Below are positions 7,823 through 16,389 of a stretch of 55,489 nt of DNA, piece after piece. The DNA is from an uncultured Synergistales bacterium (GTDB lineage Bacteria > Synergistota > Synergistia > Synergistales > Aminobacteriaceae). Both the position numbers and the translations under genes were made by a program. The stretch is from contig CAJOEW010000022.1 of NCBI GenBank assembly GCA_905233525.1, forward strand, positions 43,549-99,037. Direction: 5' to 3'. The notes beneath the pieces were generated by a model. It had not been told where the DNA came from. It searched no databases and was given only the letters and a program-made list of their open reading frames with translations. The stretch's first letter is position 1; every line of letters begins with the position of its first letter.

Positions 7823-9190
7823 TTAAGCAGGATTTTTAATGCGGTTTATCTGCTGAGTGTCTCCTGTATTTTTATCAAGTACAAAACGTACTCTGCACCA
7901 TCCTTCACCGTAACGGCCGTCTTTATCTATGAGCAAAATATTATCCTGGTTTGTGACTGTAAATAAAATATTTCCATGCGTTCCAGGCGCTTCACGGACA
8001 TTAAGCTTGCTGTTTGAGGCGACGTTCACAAATGCAGTTTCTATATTATCTCTGTATAGCTGAAAAATATTCCTCATTTTATGCGTGAATGAATAAAAAT
8101 CTCCTGTTTCTGGATTGCGGTGAATATATTCGATGTAATCTATTTTGCCGTTTGTTACATGAATATCGGCATCATCAAGACCTTCAGATATAGACAATAT
8201 ACTGTTGCGAGCATTCCAGTCACTGAAATCGCCAAATAGATCTTTTATATTTTTGAAAGCCGATCCGATTTTAATTCCTCCAGCAAAAACAAATTCAGGC
8301 GAATATACTCTGAAACGTGCAATTTTGGCATTTTTTTTCGACCAGGACATATCAGGATAAAAGCAGAACATAAAATATTTCTCGTTATACCATAAACGCA
8401 TATAAACATTATCGCCAGCCATAAATTCTATATCCTGTGCTGTGTAAGGTTCTGTTGAGCTTAATTTTTCTGCAACGTCGTATATACTCATGAGAAATTT
8501 AGATGCATTCCCTTTTGCTTCGTTAAAATCTTTAGGCTCGCTCAAAGATACCGTATTATTATTTTTCGGTGCAGGAGTTTGAGATTTTGAAGGCTGAGAT
8601 TTTTTAGGCTGTTTATTACGTAATTCATTAAGCTCGCGGTTTATTAGCTCTTTGAGATCTTTACTGGCATATTCAAGCGATTTGTTTAGCCATGATTCGG
8701 ACTGCTTATAATCTTTCATAACAAATTCTTCATCGTTGTACATTCTGCCAACCAAAAATTTAGCTGCAGCTGTCATTTCTTCCGGTGTGCTGTATAGAGT
8801 ATGGCCATGTTCACTGAAACCATAAACTTTTTTTATAGTGTTTGGGTCTGTTTCGGCAATCTGCTTCGCTAAATCAAAAACTTCTCTTTTTTGTCTTGGG
8901 TGAACAAAACTAAGGGCAAGAGCATATAAAAATTTCGCTTCAATATTACCTTGCTTATAAGATTTTTCAAACCAGTAAAGCGCATTTTCATCATTTCGTT
9001 TGACATATTGTCCTGTAGCATACATGAGGCCGGCTCTTAATTGTGTGTCAGCATCGCCGTTTTCAAGATTTTTAATTATTTCGTCGATCTCATTTTGTGA
9101 TAGCTTTTCAGCTCCTGTTACTGCTGACGGGAAAATACATAACACAAACGCAAATACAGCAATACAATATAATAATAAAGCTCTTTTCAT
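7823..9190 (-). CDS. Secreted Sel1-repeat protein with a C-terminal SH3-like domain
   Basis: A 455-residue exported protein. Residues 1-26 are a signal peptide ending near VTGAEK. Sel1-type TPR repeats cover about residues 30-195, with readable cores such as LRAGLMYATGQYVKRNDENA, ALYWFEKSYKQGNIEAKFLY and SWLNKSLEY. A Pro/Ser/Lys/Gln-rich linker follows (about 195-215). A middle domain of unknown fold covers 225-375. A bacterial SH3-type segment begins at about 390 (ASNSKLNVREAPG, then GWCRVRF). SH3b domains often bind cell-wall peptides and Sel1 repeats mediate protein contacts, so a periplasmic scaffold is likely; this is inference. It follows the TPR gene by 22 bases with its own AAAGGAG, so the two form an operon. 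Confidence 0.8.
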   Translation of the reverse strand: MKRALLLYCIAVFAFVLCIFPSAVTGAEKLSQNEIDEIIKNLENGDADTQLRAGLMYATGQYVKRNDENALYWFEKSYKQGNIEAKFLYALALSFVHPRQKREVFDLAKQIAETDPNTIKKVYGFSEHGHTLYSTPEEMTAAAKFLVGRMYNDEEFVMKDYKQSESWLNKSLEYASKDLKELINRELNELRNKQPKKSQPSKSQTPAPKNNNTVSLSEPKDFNEAKGNASKFLMSIYDVAEKLSSTEPYTAQDIEFMAGDNVYMRLWYNEKYFMFCFYPDMSWSKKNAKIARFRVYSPEFVFAGGIKIGSAFKNIKDLFGDFSDWNARNSILSISEGLDDADIHVTNGKIDYIEYIHRNPETGDFYSFTHKMRNIFQLYRDNIETAFVNVASNSKLNVREAPGTHGNILFTVTNQDNILLIDKDGRYGEGWCRVRFVLDKNTGDTQQINRIKNPA

Positions 9191-9212
9191 GATATTTTCT
9201 CCTTTGATTTAT

Positions 9213-9935
9213 TTAATTTTTTCCTTCAAGCTCAAGCCTTAACGCTTCGATTTTAGATTTTTCTCTCTCGTTTCGCTCGTTGATTATTCTTTGATCGCGT
9301 CTTTCAATTGCTGAACGCTCTTGATATTTTTCGTACATAGGAATACATACGGCAATAATTACAAGACCTGCTACAATTGCCAAAATCAACAGCGTTATTT
9401 TTCTGGTTTTCTTAGCATTATCGAGCCTTTTTTGTTCCTGTTCAGCTTGTTCTTGTTTTTGAGCTTCAATAAATTTATTTTGCGCTTCGATATAACTTTC
9501 GAGCTGATTCTTTTCTTCGTCATTCGCAAAAGATAATGCGCGCTGGAAAAGTTTTTGTTCTTTCAGAGGCGTTGAAAGCTTTATCAATTCGTCAGTGTTA
9601 TGAATTTTTAAATCCGTCATGAGTTTTCCGAGATAAGCCTGTGAATTTTCAGGATCTTGTTTTAACGCCTGTTCAATATAACGTTCGGCTTCGTTAAAAT
9701 TATCGTCAGACATAAATATAAAAGCTCGCTTGATTAACGCAGGTGTTTCAATTCCGGTAAGAGGCTCAAAATTTTTTGGAGAGGTTATTATTTTATTTGA
9801 AACGCTTTCAGAATTTTTATCAGCATGAGCCAAAAACGCAGCAATACCATAACACGCAGCCCAAATTAAAGGAGTCGTGAACGGTATAATATTATTGAAG
9901 CCGCTCGACACGATCAACATATCAAAGCAAAACAA
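9213..9935 (-). CDS. TPR membrane protein with a long charged coiled coil, N-terminus doubtful
   Basis: A protein of up to 240 residues. A hydrophobic stretch occupies about residues 14-36. A TPR-like part follows (LIKRAFIFMSDDNFNEAERY, ALKQDPENSQAYLGKL). A Gln/Glu/Lys coiled coil covers about 145-175, then a transmembrane helix (TLLILAIVAGLVIIAVCI) and a charged tail. Many proteins with this TPR segment begin with a zinc ribbon (paired CxxC), which is missing here. The longest start is TTG at 9935, or ATG fifteen bases later. Neither has a convincing ribosome binding site, and the start lies only about 45 bases after the terminator of the upstream gene. The N-terminus may therefore be truncated, and the gene may be partly decayed. 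Co-transcribed with the Sel1 gene. Confidence 0.6.
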   Translation of the reverse strand: MFCFDMLIVSSGFNNIIPFTTPLIWAACYGIAAFLAHADKNSESVSNKIITSPKNFEPLTGIETPALIKRAFIFMSDDNFNEAERYIEQALKQDPENSQAYLGKLMTDLKIHNTDELIKLSTPLKEQKLFQRALSFANDEEKNQLESYIEAQNKFIEAQKQEQAEQEQKRLDNAKKTRKITLLILAIVAGLVIIAVCIPMYEKYQERSAIERRDQRIINERNEREKSKIEALRLELEGKN

Positions 9936-9978
9936 AATTTACACAGATTATTTTTTGGAGAGGGATTTAAAAAAAAAT

Positions 9979-10021
9979 GCTATTCATCTATCGCGGTTAA
10001 ATAGGACGGTAAATGAATAGC
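9979..10021 (-). terminator. Rho-independent terminator after the Synerg-CTERM gene
   Basis: A nine-base stem, ATGAATAGC against GCTATTCAT (9979-9987 and 10013-10021), encloses a loop of 25 bases. On the minus strand it is followed by ATTTTTTTTT. It lies 32 bases after the stop of the gene at 10053. Confidence 0.85.
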
Positions 10022-10052
10022 TGATTTTTGTTAGATTTTTGAGTTTATGAAA

Positions 10053-11777
10053 TTATTTTTCCGCAAATTTTTTTAGTATCAAATTCAGCAGCAACCCTAA
10101 AGCCACGAAGCCGAAGCCTGAATTACAAGCGCCGCCGCTGGTGCCTGAAAGTGAAACTCCACTATCTATAATGTCTTCACCGCCGCCTGCTCCCCATCGT
10201 TCGGCATTGCTTATTGAAACATTGACATTCATTAAAACATTTTCACCATTTTTTTCAAAGCCTGTGTCGTAATCGTAAATGAGTGTATAAGGCTCTCTGT
10301 CGAAAGTTATGTCGCCGGTATTTTCATCAAGCTCGTAATCAATTTTATTACCAGATGTATCGTAGCCTTGAATATTTTTTATGCTGTCGAGTTCTGAGAC
10401 ATCGGCGGCCGTTGCTGAAGAAGCCTCTAAATCTTGTAAAAAGTTATTGAAATTAAAACTTTTTGATACCTTGCTCGTAATTTTTTGAGATCCGCAAGTA
10501 AATTCGGTGAGGTTCGGAAAATCTGTTTTTGAAATTTTTAATCTCGGCAGCGAGTTATTTTCGAGATTCAGTGTTGTCAAGTTTGTGCAGCCATTGATGT
10601 CCAAATTTTTAAGGGCTGAATTCTCGCAGGATAACGTTGTTAAATTTTCGCAGCTTGTTACCACCAATTTAGCCAGAAATGTTCCGCTGAAATTTACTTT
10701 GAGAGCTTCTTTGCAGTTCTCGAGGGTAACTTCGTTGAGAATTTCGCAGTTGTTTATATCAATTTCTTGGACGCTGCTCTCAGAAAAATCTAAACTAATT
10801 ACGGAACTGTTTTTTGTCGCAAATTTTTTGATATTCGTATTGCCTTCTAAGTTGATATACCAGATAGTGACATCATCGAGATCCACTTCACTAATATTGA
10901 GTTTGCGCAAATCTAAATTTTCGACTACCGGCATAATATTTTCATTGTTAATACTCTTAAGGATGTTAGAAAGTTTTTCAGCACTATCAAGAGTTCCGGT
11001 TATAGTGATATTCGTTTTGTTGCTGTATTTTGCTTCGATTTCCTCATATGTCATTTCGAGAATAGAATTTCCGTCAGCTGTTACGCTGTCTGTTGTCGTA
11101 GTACCATTTTCCGTGCTGTCGTTTATCGGGAGCGTAACCCAAATCGCAGGACGAACACCGACTGTAGTATAACTGACTAAGCTGCCGTCGGACATAACTT
11201 TGCCCTTCGTAGATACGTAACCGGCTCTTGCGTAACTTTGTGTTGAGTAACGAAGCCACCATTTGACAGCCGAATTATTAAAATTACATATACGCTTTTC
11301 ATTGCTTTCAAAATATTTGTTTGCATCTGTAACGCCAAGCAAAAACACGTAGTCAGAGCCGGAAGAACTTATGATCTCGCTGCTTTTTTTGCTCAGGTTA
11401 TTTTTGTTGATTGAAATTTTGAGGATCTTAGCTTTTTCGTCGTCCGTGAAATTGCTGCTTGTGAAAAAATTATTGCCGTCAGTGCCGTTAAGATAAGCTC
11501 GGACGTAACTGTTGGACCATTCGTAATTGCTTTGTGCAAATGCCTGTTTTGCCACGCAATTTTCTGTGATAAGCAACGCGCGGTTATTTGTTTCATCAAC
11601 ATCGAGAACGAGCCAAGATAAATCGCTGCCGTTAAATTTTCCGAAGGTCACGATATCGCCGGCTGCAGGATTTTCGGCTGCTGTTTTTGCTTCGAACGAT
11701 AAGTCTTGCGCTGCTGCCTGAACAATCGAACAAAAAGCTATCAGGGCGGTTAACGAAAATAAAATTTTTTTCTTCAT
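10053..11777 (-). CDS. Secreted DUF6273/leucine-rich repeat protein with Synerg-CTERM sorting signal
   Basis: A 574-residue surface protein. Residues 1-23 are a signal peptide (cleavage near VQAAAQD). Residues 35-215 match the DUF6273 layout: GDIVTFGKFNGSDLSWLVLD, YVRAYLN, VKWWLRY and VGVRPAIWV. Residues 235-430 hold irregular leucine-rich repeats built on phrases such as LDFSESSVQEIDINNCE and LTTLNLENNSL. The C-terminus has a Gly/Ser stretch with GGACNSGFG, one hydrophobic helix (FVALGLLLNLIL) and KKFAEK. This tripartite tail is the Synerg-CTERM signal known from Synergistetes, presumed to be processed after export and to anchor or release the protein. AGGAG stands before the ATG. It is transcribed alone, with a strong terminator behind it. 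A role in adhesion is plausible but unproven. Confidence 0.85.
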   Translation of the reverse strand: MKKKILFSLTALIAFCSIVQAAAQDLSFEAKTAAENPAAGDIVTFGKFNGSDLSWLVLDVDETNNRALLITENCVAKQAFAQSNYEWSNSYVRAYLNGTDGNNFFTSSNFTDDEKAKILKISINKNNLSKKSSEIISSSGSDYVFLLGVTDANKYFESNEKRICNFNNSAVKWWLRYSTQSYARAGYVSTKGKVMSDGSLVSYTTVGVRPAIWVTLPINDSTENGTTTTDSVTADGNSILEMTYEEIEAKYSNKTNITITGTLDSAEKLSNILKSINNENIMPVVENLDLRKLNISEVDLDDVTIWYINLEGNTNIKKFATKNSSVISLDFSESSVQEIDINNCEILNEVTLENCKEALKVNFSGTFLAKLVVTSCENLTTLSCENSALKNLDINGCTNLTTLNLENNSLPRLKISKTDFPNLTEFTCGSQKITSKVSKSFNFNNFLQDLEASSATAADVSELDSIKNIQGYDTSGNKIDYELDENTGDITFDREPYTLIYDYDTGFEKNGENVLMNVNVSISNAERWGAGGGEDIIDSGVSLSGTSGGACNSGFGFVALGLLLNLILKKFAEK

Positions 11778-11954
11778 GTAAAATTTCTCCTTAAATTTTG
11801 AAAATTTTTTATGTCAATATTAAACTCTTTCGAAAAAAAATAAAAGGTTTATACGTCAAGCAGGACAACAGCATTTATTTTTCAGCTAAATTAAAAAATA
11901 TAAATGAACATGACATATAATAAAAGACAATTGCGTAAAATTAGTTAAAACTTT

Positions 11955-12356
11955 CTAAAAAGCGCGCTTCCATTGGTATAAATTTATATGTTCCTGGCTT
12001 GGACCCAATAATTGAATCACACGCAAGCCTCCCATCGGAGCGTCGTTATCTTCAATTTCTGTTGATAAAAGCGGCACGCCCTTAGCACAAAGATCATTCC
12101 AGACATTTTCAATACCTTCAACGCCTAAGCCGATATGATCAATAGAGCCTTTATCGCCGAAAGAGTCTTCATTTTGTTCATTTGGCTGAATCAATTCAAG
12201 TAAAGAGTCATTTAATCTCAACATTGCATACTCGCCAAAATCACACGTTTCACGGCCTATAACATTAAAGCCGATTATCTCACGATAAAATTTAATTGAT
12301 TTGTCTATATCAGGAGTGTGAACACAAACATGATGAATTCCATAAATTTCGCTCAT
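11955..12356 (-). CDS. VOC (glyoxalase/dioxygenase fold) family protein
   Basis: A 133-residue protein with the two beta-alpha-beta-beta-beta modules of the vicinal-oxygen-chelate fold. Likely metal ligands are His8 or His9 (GIHHVCVHT), the Glu of LLELIQ, the His of IDHIGLGV and the Glu of QEHINLYQ, which fit the H-E-H-E pattern of glyoxalase I-like enzymes. Substrates vary widely in the family (methylglyoxal adducts, aromatic diols, epimerase substrates), so none is assigned. It is the last gene after a ribose-type ABC importer on the same strand, 99 bases after the binding-protein gene and behind a hairpin. It may therefore be co-transcribed at a lower level and act on something derived from the imported compound. 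Confidence 0.85.
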   Translation of the reverse strand: MSEIYGIHHVCVHTPDIDKSIKFYREIIGFNVIGRETCDFGEYAMLRLNDSLLELIQPNEQNEDSFGDKGSIDHIGLGVEGIENVWNDLCAKGVPLLSTEIEDNDAPMGGLRVIQLLGPSQEHINLYQWKRAF

Positions 12357-12400
12357 TAAAAAAATACCTTCCTGTTTAAAAATCTTTTACAAAAATATAA

Positions 12401-12430
12401 GCAGAAGGAAGCACGAAGCCATCCCTCTGC
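12401..12430 (-). terminator. Hairpin between the sugar-binding protein gene and the VOC gene
   Basis: GCAGAAGGA (12401-12409) pairs with TCCCTCTGC (12422-12430) with one mismatch. On the minus strand the hairpin is followed by TTATATTTTT. It could end most transcripts after the binding-protein gene, or stabilise the abundant binding-protein message, while allowing some read-through into the VOC gene. Confidence 0.6.
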
Positions 12431-12455
12431 CTGAAATAAAAATTAAACGCTGTAT

Positions 12456-13550
12456 TTAGTCGTAAAGCAGGATCGCAATATTTTCGTCGTCAATATTTTT
12501 CGCGTTATACCATTTTGAGCCGGTATCAACGTCAGAAATTTTTTCTCCGTTTGCAGCACGTACAGCAAGTTCAACAGCCTGATAACCCATTTGATAAGGA
12601 TCCTGAGTAACGCTGCCGAAGAATTGACCGTCTTTAATTGCTTCACGCTGTGATGTGCCTGAATCAAATCCTACGACGTAAATATTTTTGTAAGCACCGT
12701 CAGCACGATCGAGATCTGTACCATCGTTTGTGGCGGAAATAACACCGTTAACTGCGTCTTGATTTGCAGCAAAAACAGCTACTAAATTATCCATTCTGAA
12801 AATTGTTTTTGAAGCGGCCTGAATGTCAGCAGCACTTGATGACGGCGGAACAACGATAACAATTTTTACTTTTTCTGCATTAGCTGCCGGCTTCGTCCAT
12901 TTTTCCTGGCCTGATACTGATACAGAACCGGCTAAACCTTCGAGAGCTTCAAGAGCTTCAACAGCCTTAGCTATAAAACCGTTAACGCGCTGAACGATTG
13001 ATCCTGATGTAGCGTCCTGAGCGAGAATGGCTAATACTGTAGGCGCGCCCTCTTTACCTTTTAAAATAGCAGCTTGAAAACCAGGATCAGCGATCAAATT
13101 TTCTGCAACATTAGCGCCGGCCTTTACGTTATCTGTAGCGGCAGTTGCTAAAACGGCTCCGGTTGTATCGCCTGGTACACCTGAATCAAAACCGATTACA
13201 GGGATTCCGGCCTCTTTAGCTGCGTCAAGTGTCTCTTCAAGTGAAGCTGTATCGCAAGCAGCAAGAATTATAGCGTCAGGTCTGGCATTAACAGCGGCTT
13301 TAACTTGTTCAACCTGTTGTGATGTATTTGTCTCTACGTCTGGGCCGTTCGTCGTGATTTTTACTCCGAGTTTTTCCGCAGCGTCAGCCGCTCCTTTAAA
13401 AGCAGCCTGATAAAACTGGTTATTGAAGCTCTTAGAAATAATGCGGATATCCATAACCTTACCGGATTTGTTAACGTCATCCGCAAATACAGAAGCAGCC
13501 AACGACAATACAAACAAACTGCATAACAACGCGCTGAGAAGTTTTTTCAT
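12456..13550 (-). CDS. Sugar ABC transporter substrate-binding protein, ribose type
   Basis: A 364-residue exported receptor. Residues 1-23 are a signal peptide (VLSLAASVFADDV). The rest has the two-lobed type I periplasmic binding-protein plan: FNNQFYQAAFKGAADAAEKL near the start, PDAIILAACDTASLEE, IPVIGFDSGVPGD near residue 125, and later NLVAVFAANQDAVNG and VVGFDSG with TQDPYQMGYQAVELA. This belongs to the RbsB-like class that binds pentoses, hexoses or related ligands. The ligand cannot be read from sequence. The gene follows the permease gene by 94 bases, an interval that contains a small CGGG/CCCG stem-loop and a strong AAGGAGG. No lipobox is present, so the protein is periplasmic. Confidence 0.9.
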   Translation of the reverse strand: MKKLLSALLCSLFVLSLAASVFADDVNKSGKVMDIRIISKSFNNQFYQAAFKGAADAAEKLGVKITTNGPDVETNTSQQVEQVKAAVNARPDAIILAACDTASLEETLDAAKEAGIPVIGFDSGVPGDTTGAVLATAATDNVKAGANVAENLIADPGFQAAILKGKEGAPTVLAILAQDATSGSIVQRVNGFIAKAVEALEALEGLAGSVSVSGQEKWTKPAANAEKVKIVIVVPPSSSAADIQAASKTIFRMDNLVAVFAANQDAVNGVISATNDGTDLDRADGAYKNIYVVGFDSGTSQREAIKDGQFFGSVTQDPYQMGYQAVELAVRAANGEKISDVDTGSKWYNAKNIDDENIAILLYD

Positions 13551-13644
13551 GATAATTTTTCCTCCTTATTTTTTTGACGGGTTTTTTCCCCGAATAAAAT
13601 ATTTATTTTTCACGAGCATAAGCCCGCAAATACCCAAAATTTAA

Positions 13645-14628
13645 TTATGTGCGTTTAGCTTTTTGTGCTCTGATAACGTCCACTAACACAGCCAAAAGAA
13701 CAACAACGCCGATCAATACCTGCTGCCACTGCACCGGAAGCTCCATTGAAAGTAATCCGGCCTTCAGAACTGATATAACAAATACGCCTAATATAGTTCC
13801 GAATAGAGTTCCAACACCGCCGGCTAATGACGTTCCACCGATTACACAGGCTGCGATCGCGTACATTTCTTCACCGTTACCAGTTTGAGGCGTAATCGTT
13901 GAATATGTTGCAGCGTAAATAATACCGGCTAAACCTACAAAAAATCCGTTAACGATATATACATAAACTTTCCATTTTGATGTCGAAATGCCTGAAAGCT
14001 CTACAGCGTCTTCATTGCTTCCCATTGCGTAAGTATAACGACCAAGAATGGTTTTATTTAACAATATCCAGCCGATAATGAAAAATACTAATAACCAGAT
14101 CGCACCAACCGGAAAATTATTATATTTGTAAATAACCTGCTTAAACCAGCCGTCAGCAGATTTCAATGAAGGATAAGTCTGTGTCTGAACTTTCGCAACA
14201 ACTGAACATATACCCATTGAAATAAATTGCATTCCCAACGTAGCAATAAACGGCGGAAGCTTCATTTTACCAACTAATAAACCATTGCAAAGACCAAATA
14301 ATAACGCAACGAGCATAACAACCAATAAACAAAACATTATCGGTAAATGCCAGACTTTATAAGCCACGCCGCCGATCAATGCGCTTCCTACCATGACAGT
14401 ACCGCAGGACAAATCGATTCCGCCTGTAATTACAATGAATGTCATGCCGATCGCTAAAAATCCAATATAGTACGAAGAGTCAAGAATACTTACAAAAGTA
14501 TCTAACGTAAGAAAGCGTCTGCCAAAAATTCCGAAAAATATATATAAAACTACTAAACAACCTACAGCGATGACTTTCTGTAAACCGTCACCCTTTAAAT
14601 AGGCCATGATTCCATTATTTTCTTTCAT
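13645..14628 (-). CDS. Sugar ABC transporter permease, RbsC type
   Basis: A 327-residue inner-membrane permease of the BPD_transp_2 class, with about ten hydrophobic helices. It shows the class features GMTFIVITGGIDLSCGTVMV, LVGKMKLPPFIATLGMQFI, GRYTYAMGSNEDAVELSGIS and IAACVIGGTSLAGGVGT. In ribose-type importers two copies form the pore that is driven by the dual ATPase. The gene starts 21 bases after the ATPase gene on the minus strand, with GGAGG before its ATG, and is followed by the binding-protein gene, which gives the usual ATPase-permease-receptor order. Confidence 0.92.
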   Translation of the reverse strand: MKENNGIMAYLKGDGLQKVIAVGCLVVLYIFFGIFGRRFLTLDTFVSILDSSYYIGFLAIGMTFIVITGGIDLSCGTVMVGSALIGGVAYKVWHLPIMFCLLVVMLVALLFGLCNGLLVGKMKLPPFIATLGMQFISMGICSVVAKVQTQTYPSLKSADGWFKQVIYKYNNFPVGAIWLLVFFIIGWILLNKTILGRYTYAMGSNEDAVELSGISTSKWKVYVYIVNGFFVGLAGIIYAATYSTITPQTGNGEEMYAIAACVIGGTSLAGGVGTLFGTILGVFVISVLKAGLLSMELPVQWQQVLIGVVVLLAVLVDVIRAQKAKRT

Positions 14629-14649
14629 GTTGTTTAATCCTCCGTAACT

Positions 14650-16158
14650 CTATTGATATTTTGTGGCTAATGTCATGATTTTGTCTTGTGTTGCTTCGGC
14701 TATATCTAACTCGCCGGTTTTACGTCCTTCACACATAACAACAATTCGATCGCTCATCTTTAAAACCTCTGTCATATCGGAAGATACCATAATGATAGAT
14801 TTGCCTTCTTTAACAAGCTCATCCATTAAATTATAAATTTCAGCTCTGGCTCCGATATCAATACCGCGTGTAGGTTCATCAAAGATCAGAATATCGCAGT
14901 TACGCAACATCCATTTAGCGATTACGACTTTTTGCTGATTTCCGCCTGAAAGATTCTTAACTAATTGACGGACTGAAGGCGTTTTTGTTTTGAGGCGTTT
15001 AACATATTTTTCTGATATTTCGGCGCTGCGTTTCTCGTTAACAAATAAACCTTTATGCAATTCCGCTAAATCATACGACGAAAGCACAGTATTATCCGTA
15101 ACAGATAAGCCTAAAACTAATCCGTAACGCTTGCGATCTTCTGAAAGATAGCCGATACCTTTCGTTATAGCGTCCTTCGAATGATGAATTTTAGCTTTAT
15201 GACCGTTAATGATAACTTCGCCGCCGTTTTTATGATCAGCTCCGTAAATCAGTCTCATTACTTCTGTACGTCCAGCACCAACCAAACCGGCAAAACCTAA
15301 TATCTCGCCTTTACGCAATTCAAACGAAACGTCTTTAACTTTGTTTGAGTTCAGATGTGAAGCACTAAGCACAACAGGCGCGCCCTCTGGAACATTGCTT
15401 TTTGATTTAGGCTCTTCCAAAACTTCACGCCCAACCATAAGACGCACAATATCCTGTATACTGCATGTCTTGGCATTAAGCGTATCAATATAACGTCCGT
15501 CGCGCATAACAGTTACACGATCAGAAACTCTCTTGATTTCCTCAAGACGGTGCGAAATAAATATTATTGATACATTTCGGGCTTTAAGCTGTTCCATTTT
15601 CTCAAAAAGATCTTCAGCTTCAGCTTCTGATAATGCTGCTGTAGGCTCGTCAAGTATTAACACCTTCGTAGCAGGATATGACATAGCGCGCGCAATTTCT
15701 ACCATTTGACATTTACCAACTGTTAAATTACGTATGCGGTCTGTCGGATTTACATCGATGTTAAAGTCTTTGATCAATGCGGCTGTCTTTTGATTGATTG
15801 CCTTATCGTTACAGAAAAAACCATTCGACTCGCGGCCTATGAAAATATTTTGAGCTACAGTTAAATCATTCATCATATTTAATTCCTGGTGAACGATCGA
15901 AATTCCTGCCTCTTGAGCTTCTTTAATATTCCTGAAATGAACCGGCTGGCCGAATAATTTATACTCGCCGGTGTAATCTGTATGGATGCCTGTCATGATT
16001 TTAACGAGAGTTGATTTTCCTGCACCGTTTTCACCGATTAAGGCGTGTACTTCTCCTTCTTTAAGATCGAAGCGGCAATGATCTAACGCGTGAACACCAG
16101 GAAAGGTCTTATCAATATCCGTCATCTCCAGAATTATTCGTTCCTGGTTTTCAGACAT
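14650..16158 (-). CDS. Sugar ABC transporter ATPase with two nucleotide-binding domains, RbsA/MglA type
   Basis: A 502-residue cytoplasmic ATPase made of two fused ABC domains. The first has Walker A GENGAGKSTLVKI (near residue 41), Walker B LILDEPTAALSE and a less typical signature (LTVGKCQMVEIARA). The second has the degenerate Walker A GLVGAGRTEVMRLI that is normal for this class, a good signature NLSGGNQQKVVIAKW and IFDEPTRGIDIGA. It is the first gene of the importer operon. AAAGGAG stands a few bases before the ATG, and the upstream 160 bases are AT-rich and probably hold the promoter, though no clear -35/-10 pair stands out. Confidence 0.92.
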   Translation of the reverse strand: MSENQERIILEMTDIDKTFPGVHALDHCRFDLKEGEVHALIGENGAGKSTLVKIMTGIHTDYTGEYKLFGQPVHFRNIKEAQEAGISIVHQELNMMNDLTVAQNIFIGRESNGFFCNDKAINQKTAALIKDFNIDVNPTDRIRNLTVGKCQMVEIARAMSYPATKVLILDEPTAALSEAEAEDLFEKMEQLKARNVSIIFISHRLEEIKRVSDRVTVMRDGRYIDTLNAKTCSIQDIVRLMVGREVLEEPKSKSNVPEGAPVVLSASHLNSNKVKDVSFELRKGEILGFAGLVGAGRTEVMRLIYGADHKNGGEVIINGHKAKIHHSKDAITKGIGYLSEDRKRYGLVLGLSVTDNTVLSSYDLAELHKGLFVNEKRSAEISEKYVKRLKTKTPSVRQLVKNLSGGNQQKVVIAKWMLRNCDILIFDEPTRGIDIGARAEIYNLMDELVKEGKSIIMVSSDMTEVLKMSDRIVVMCEGRKTGELDIAEATQDKIMTLATKYQ

Positions 16159-16326
16159 GTATTACACCTTCTTTCTCCTTTATCTTGTAAAATTGCGATA
16201 ATCATACTATTTTTCAGGATTAAATCACGATTAAAAATACGTAACACAAAACACAATCACGAAATTATTTTTATATTTATAACCGCGTGGCCTGTTATAA
16301 AAATTTACGGTGTGTGCATAAAAAAA

Positions 16327-16352
16327 GCAGCTCCGAAAAAAATCAGAACTGC
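16327..16352 (-). terminator. Rho-independent terminator of the liv operon
   Basis: TCAGAACTGC (16343-16352) pairs along its whole length with GCAGCTCCGA (16327-16336), with two G-U pairs in the minus-strand RNA. A run of T residues follows (16326-16320). It lies 38 bases after the stop of livF. The remaining bases up to 16158 are the upstream region of the sugar importer operon. Confidence 0.85.
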
Positions 16353-16389
16353 ATTTGAAAAATATTAAGCTTGAATGAAATTTTATTTA

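Noticed and set aside
10507-11172. A 221-codon open frame on the plus strand
   Set aside because: It is the antisense of the DUF6273/LRR gene, which has a signal peptide, repeats, a sorting tail, a ribosome binding site and a terminator. The antisense frame has none of these.
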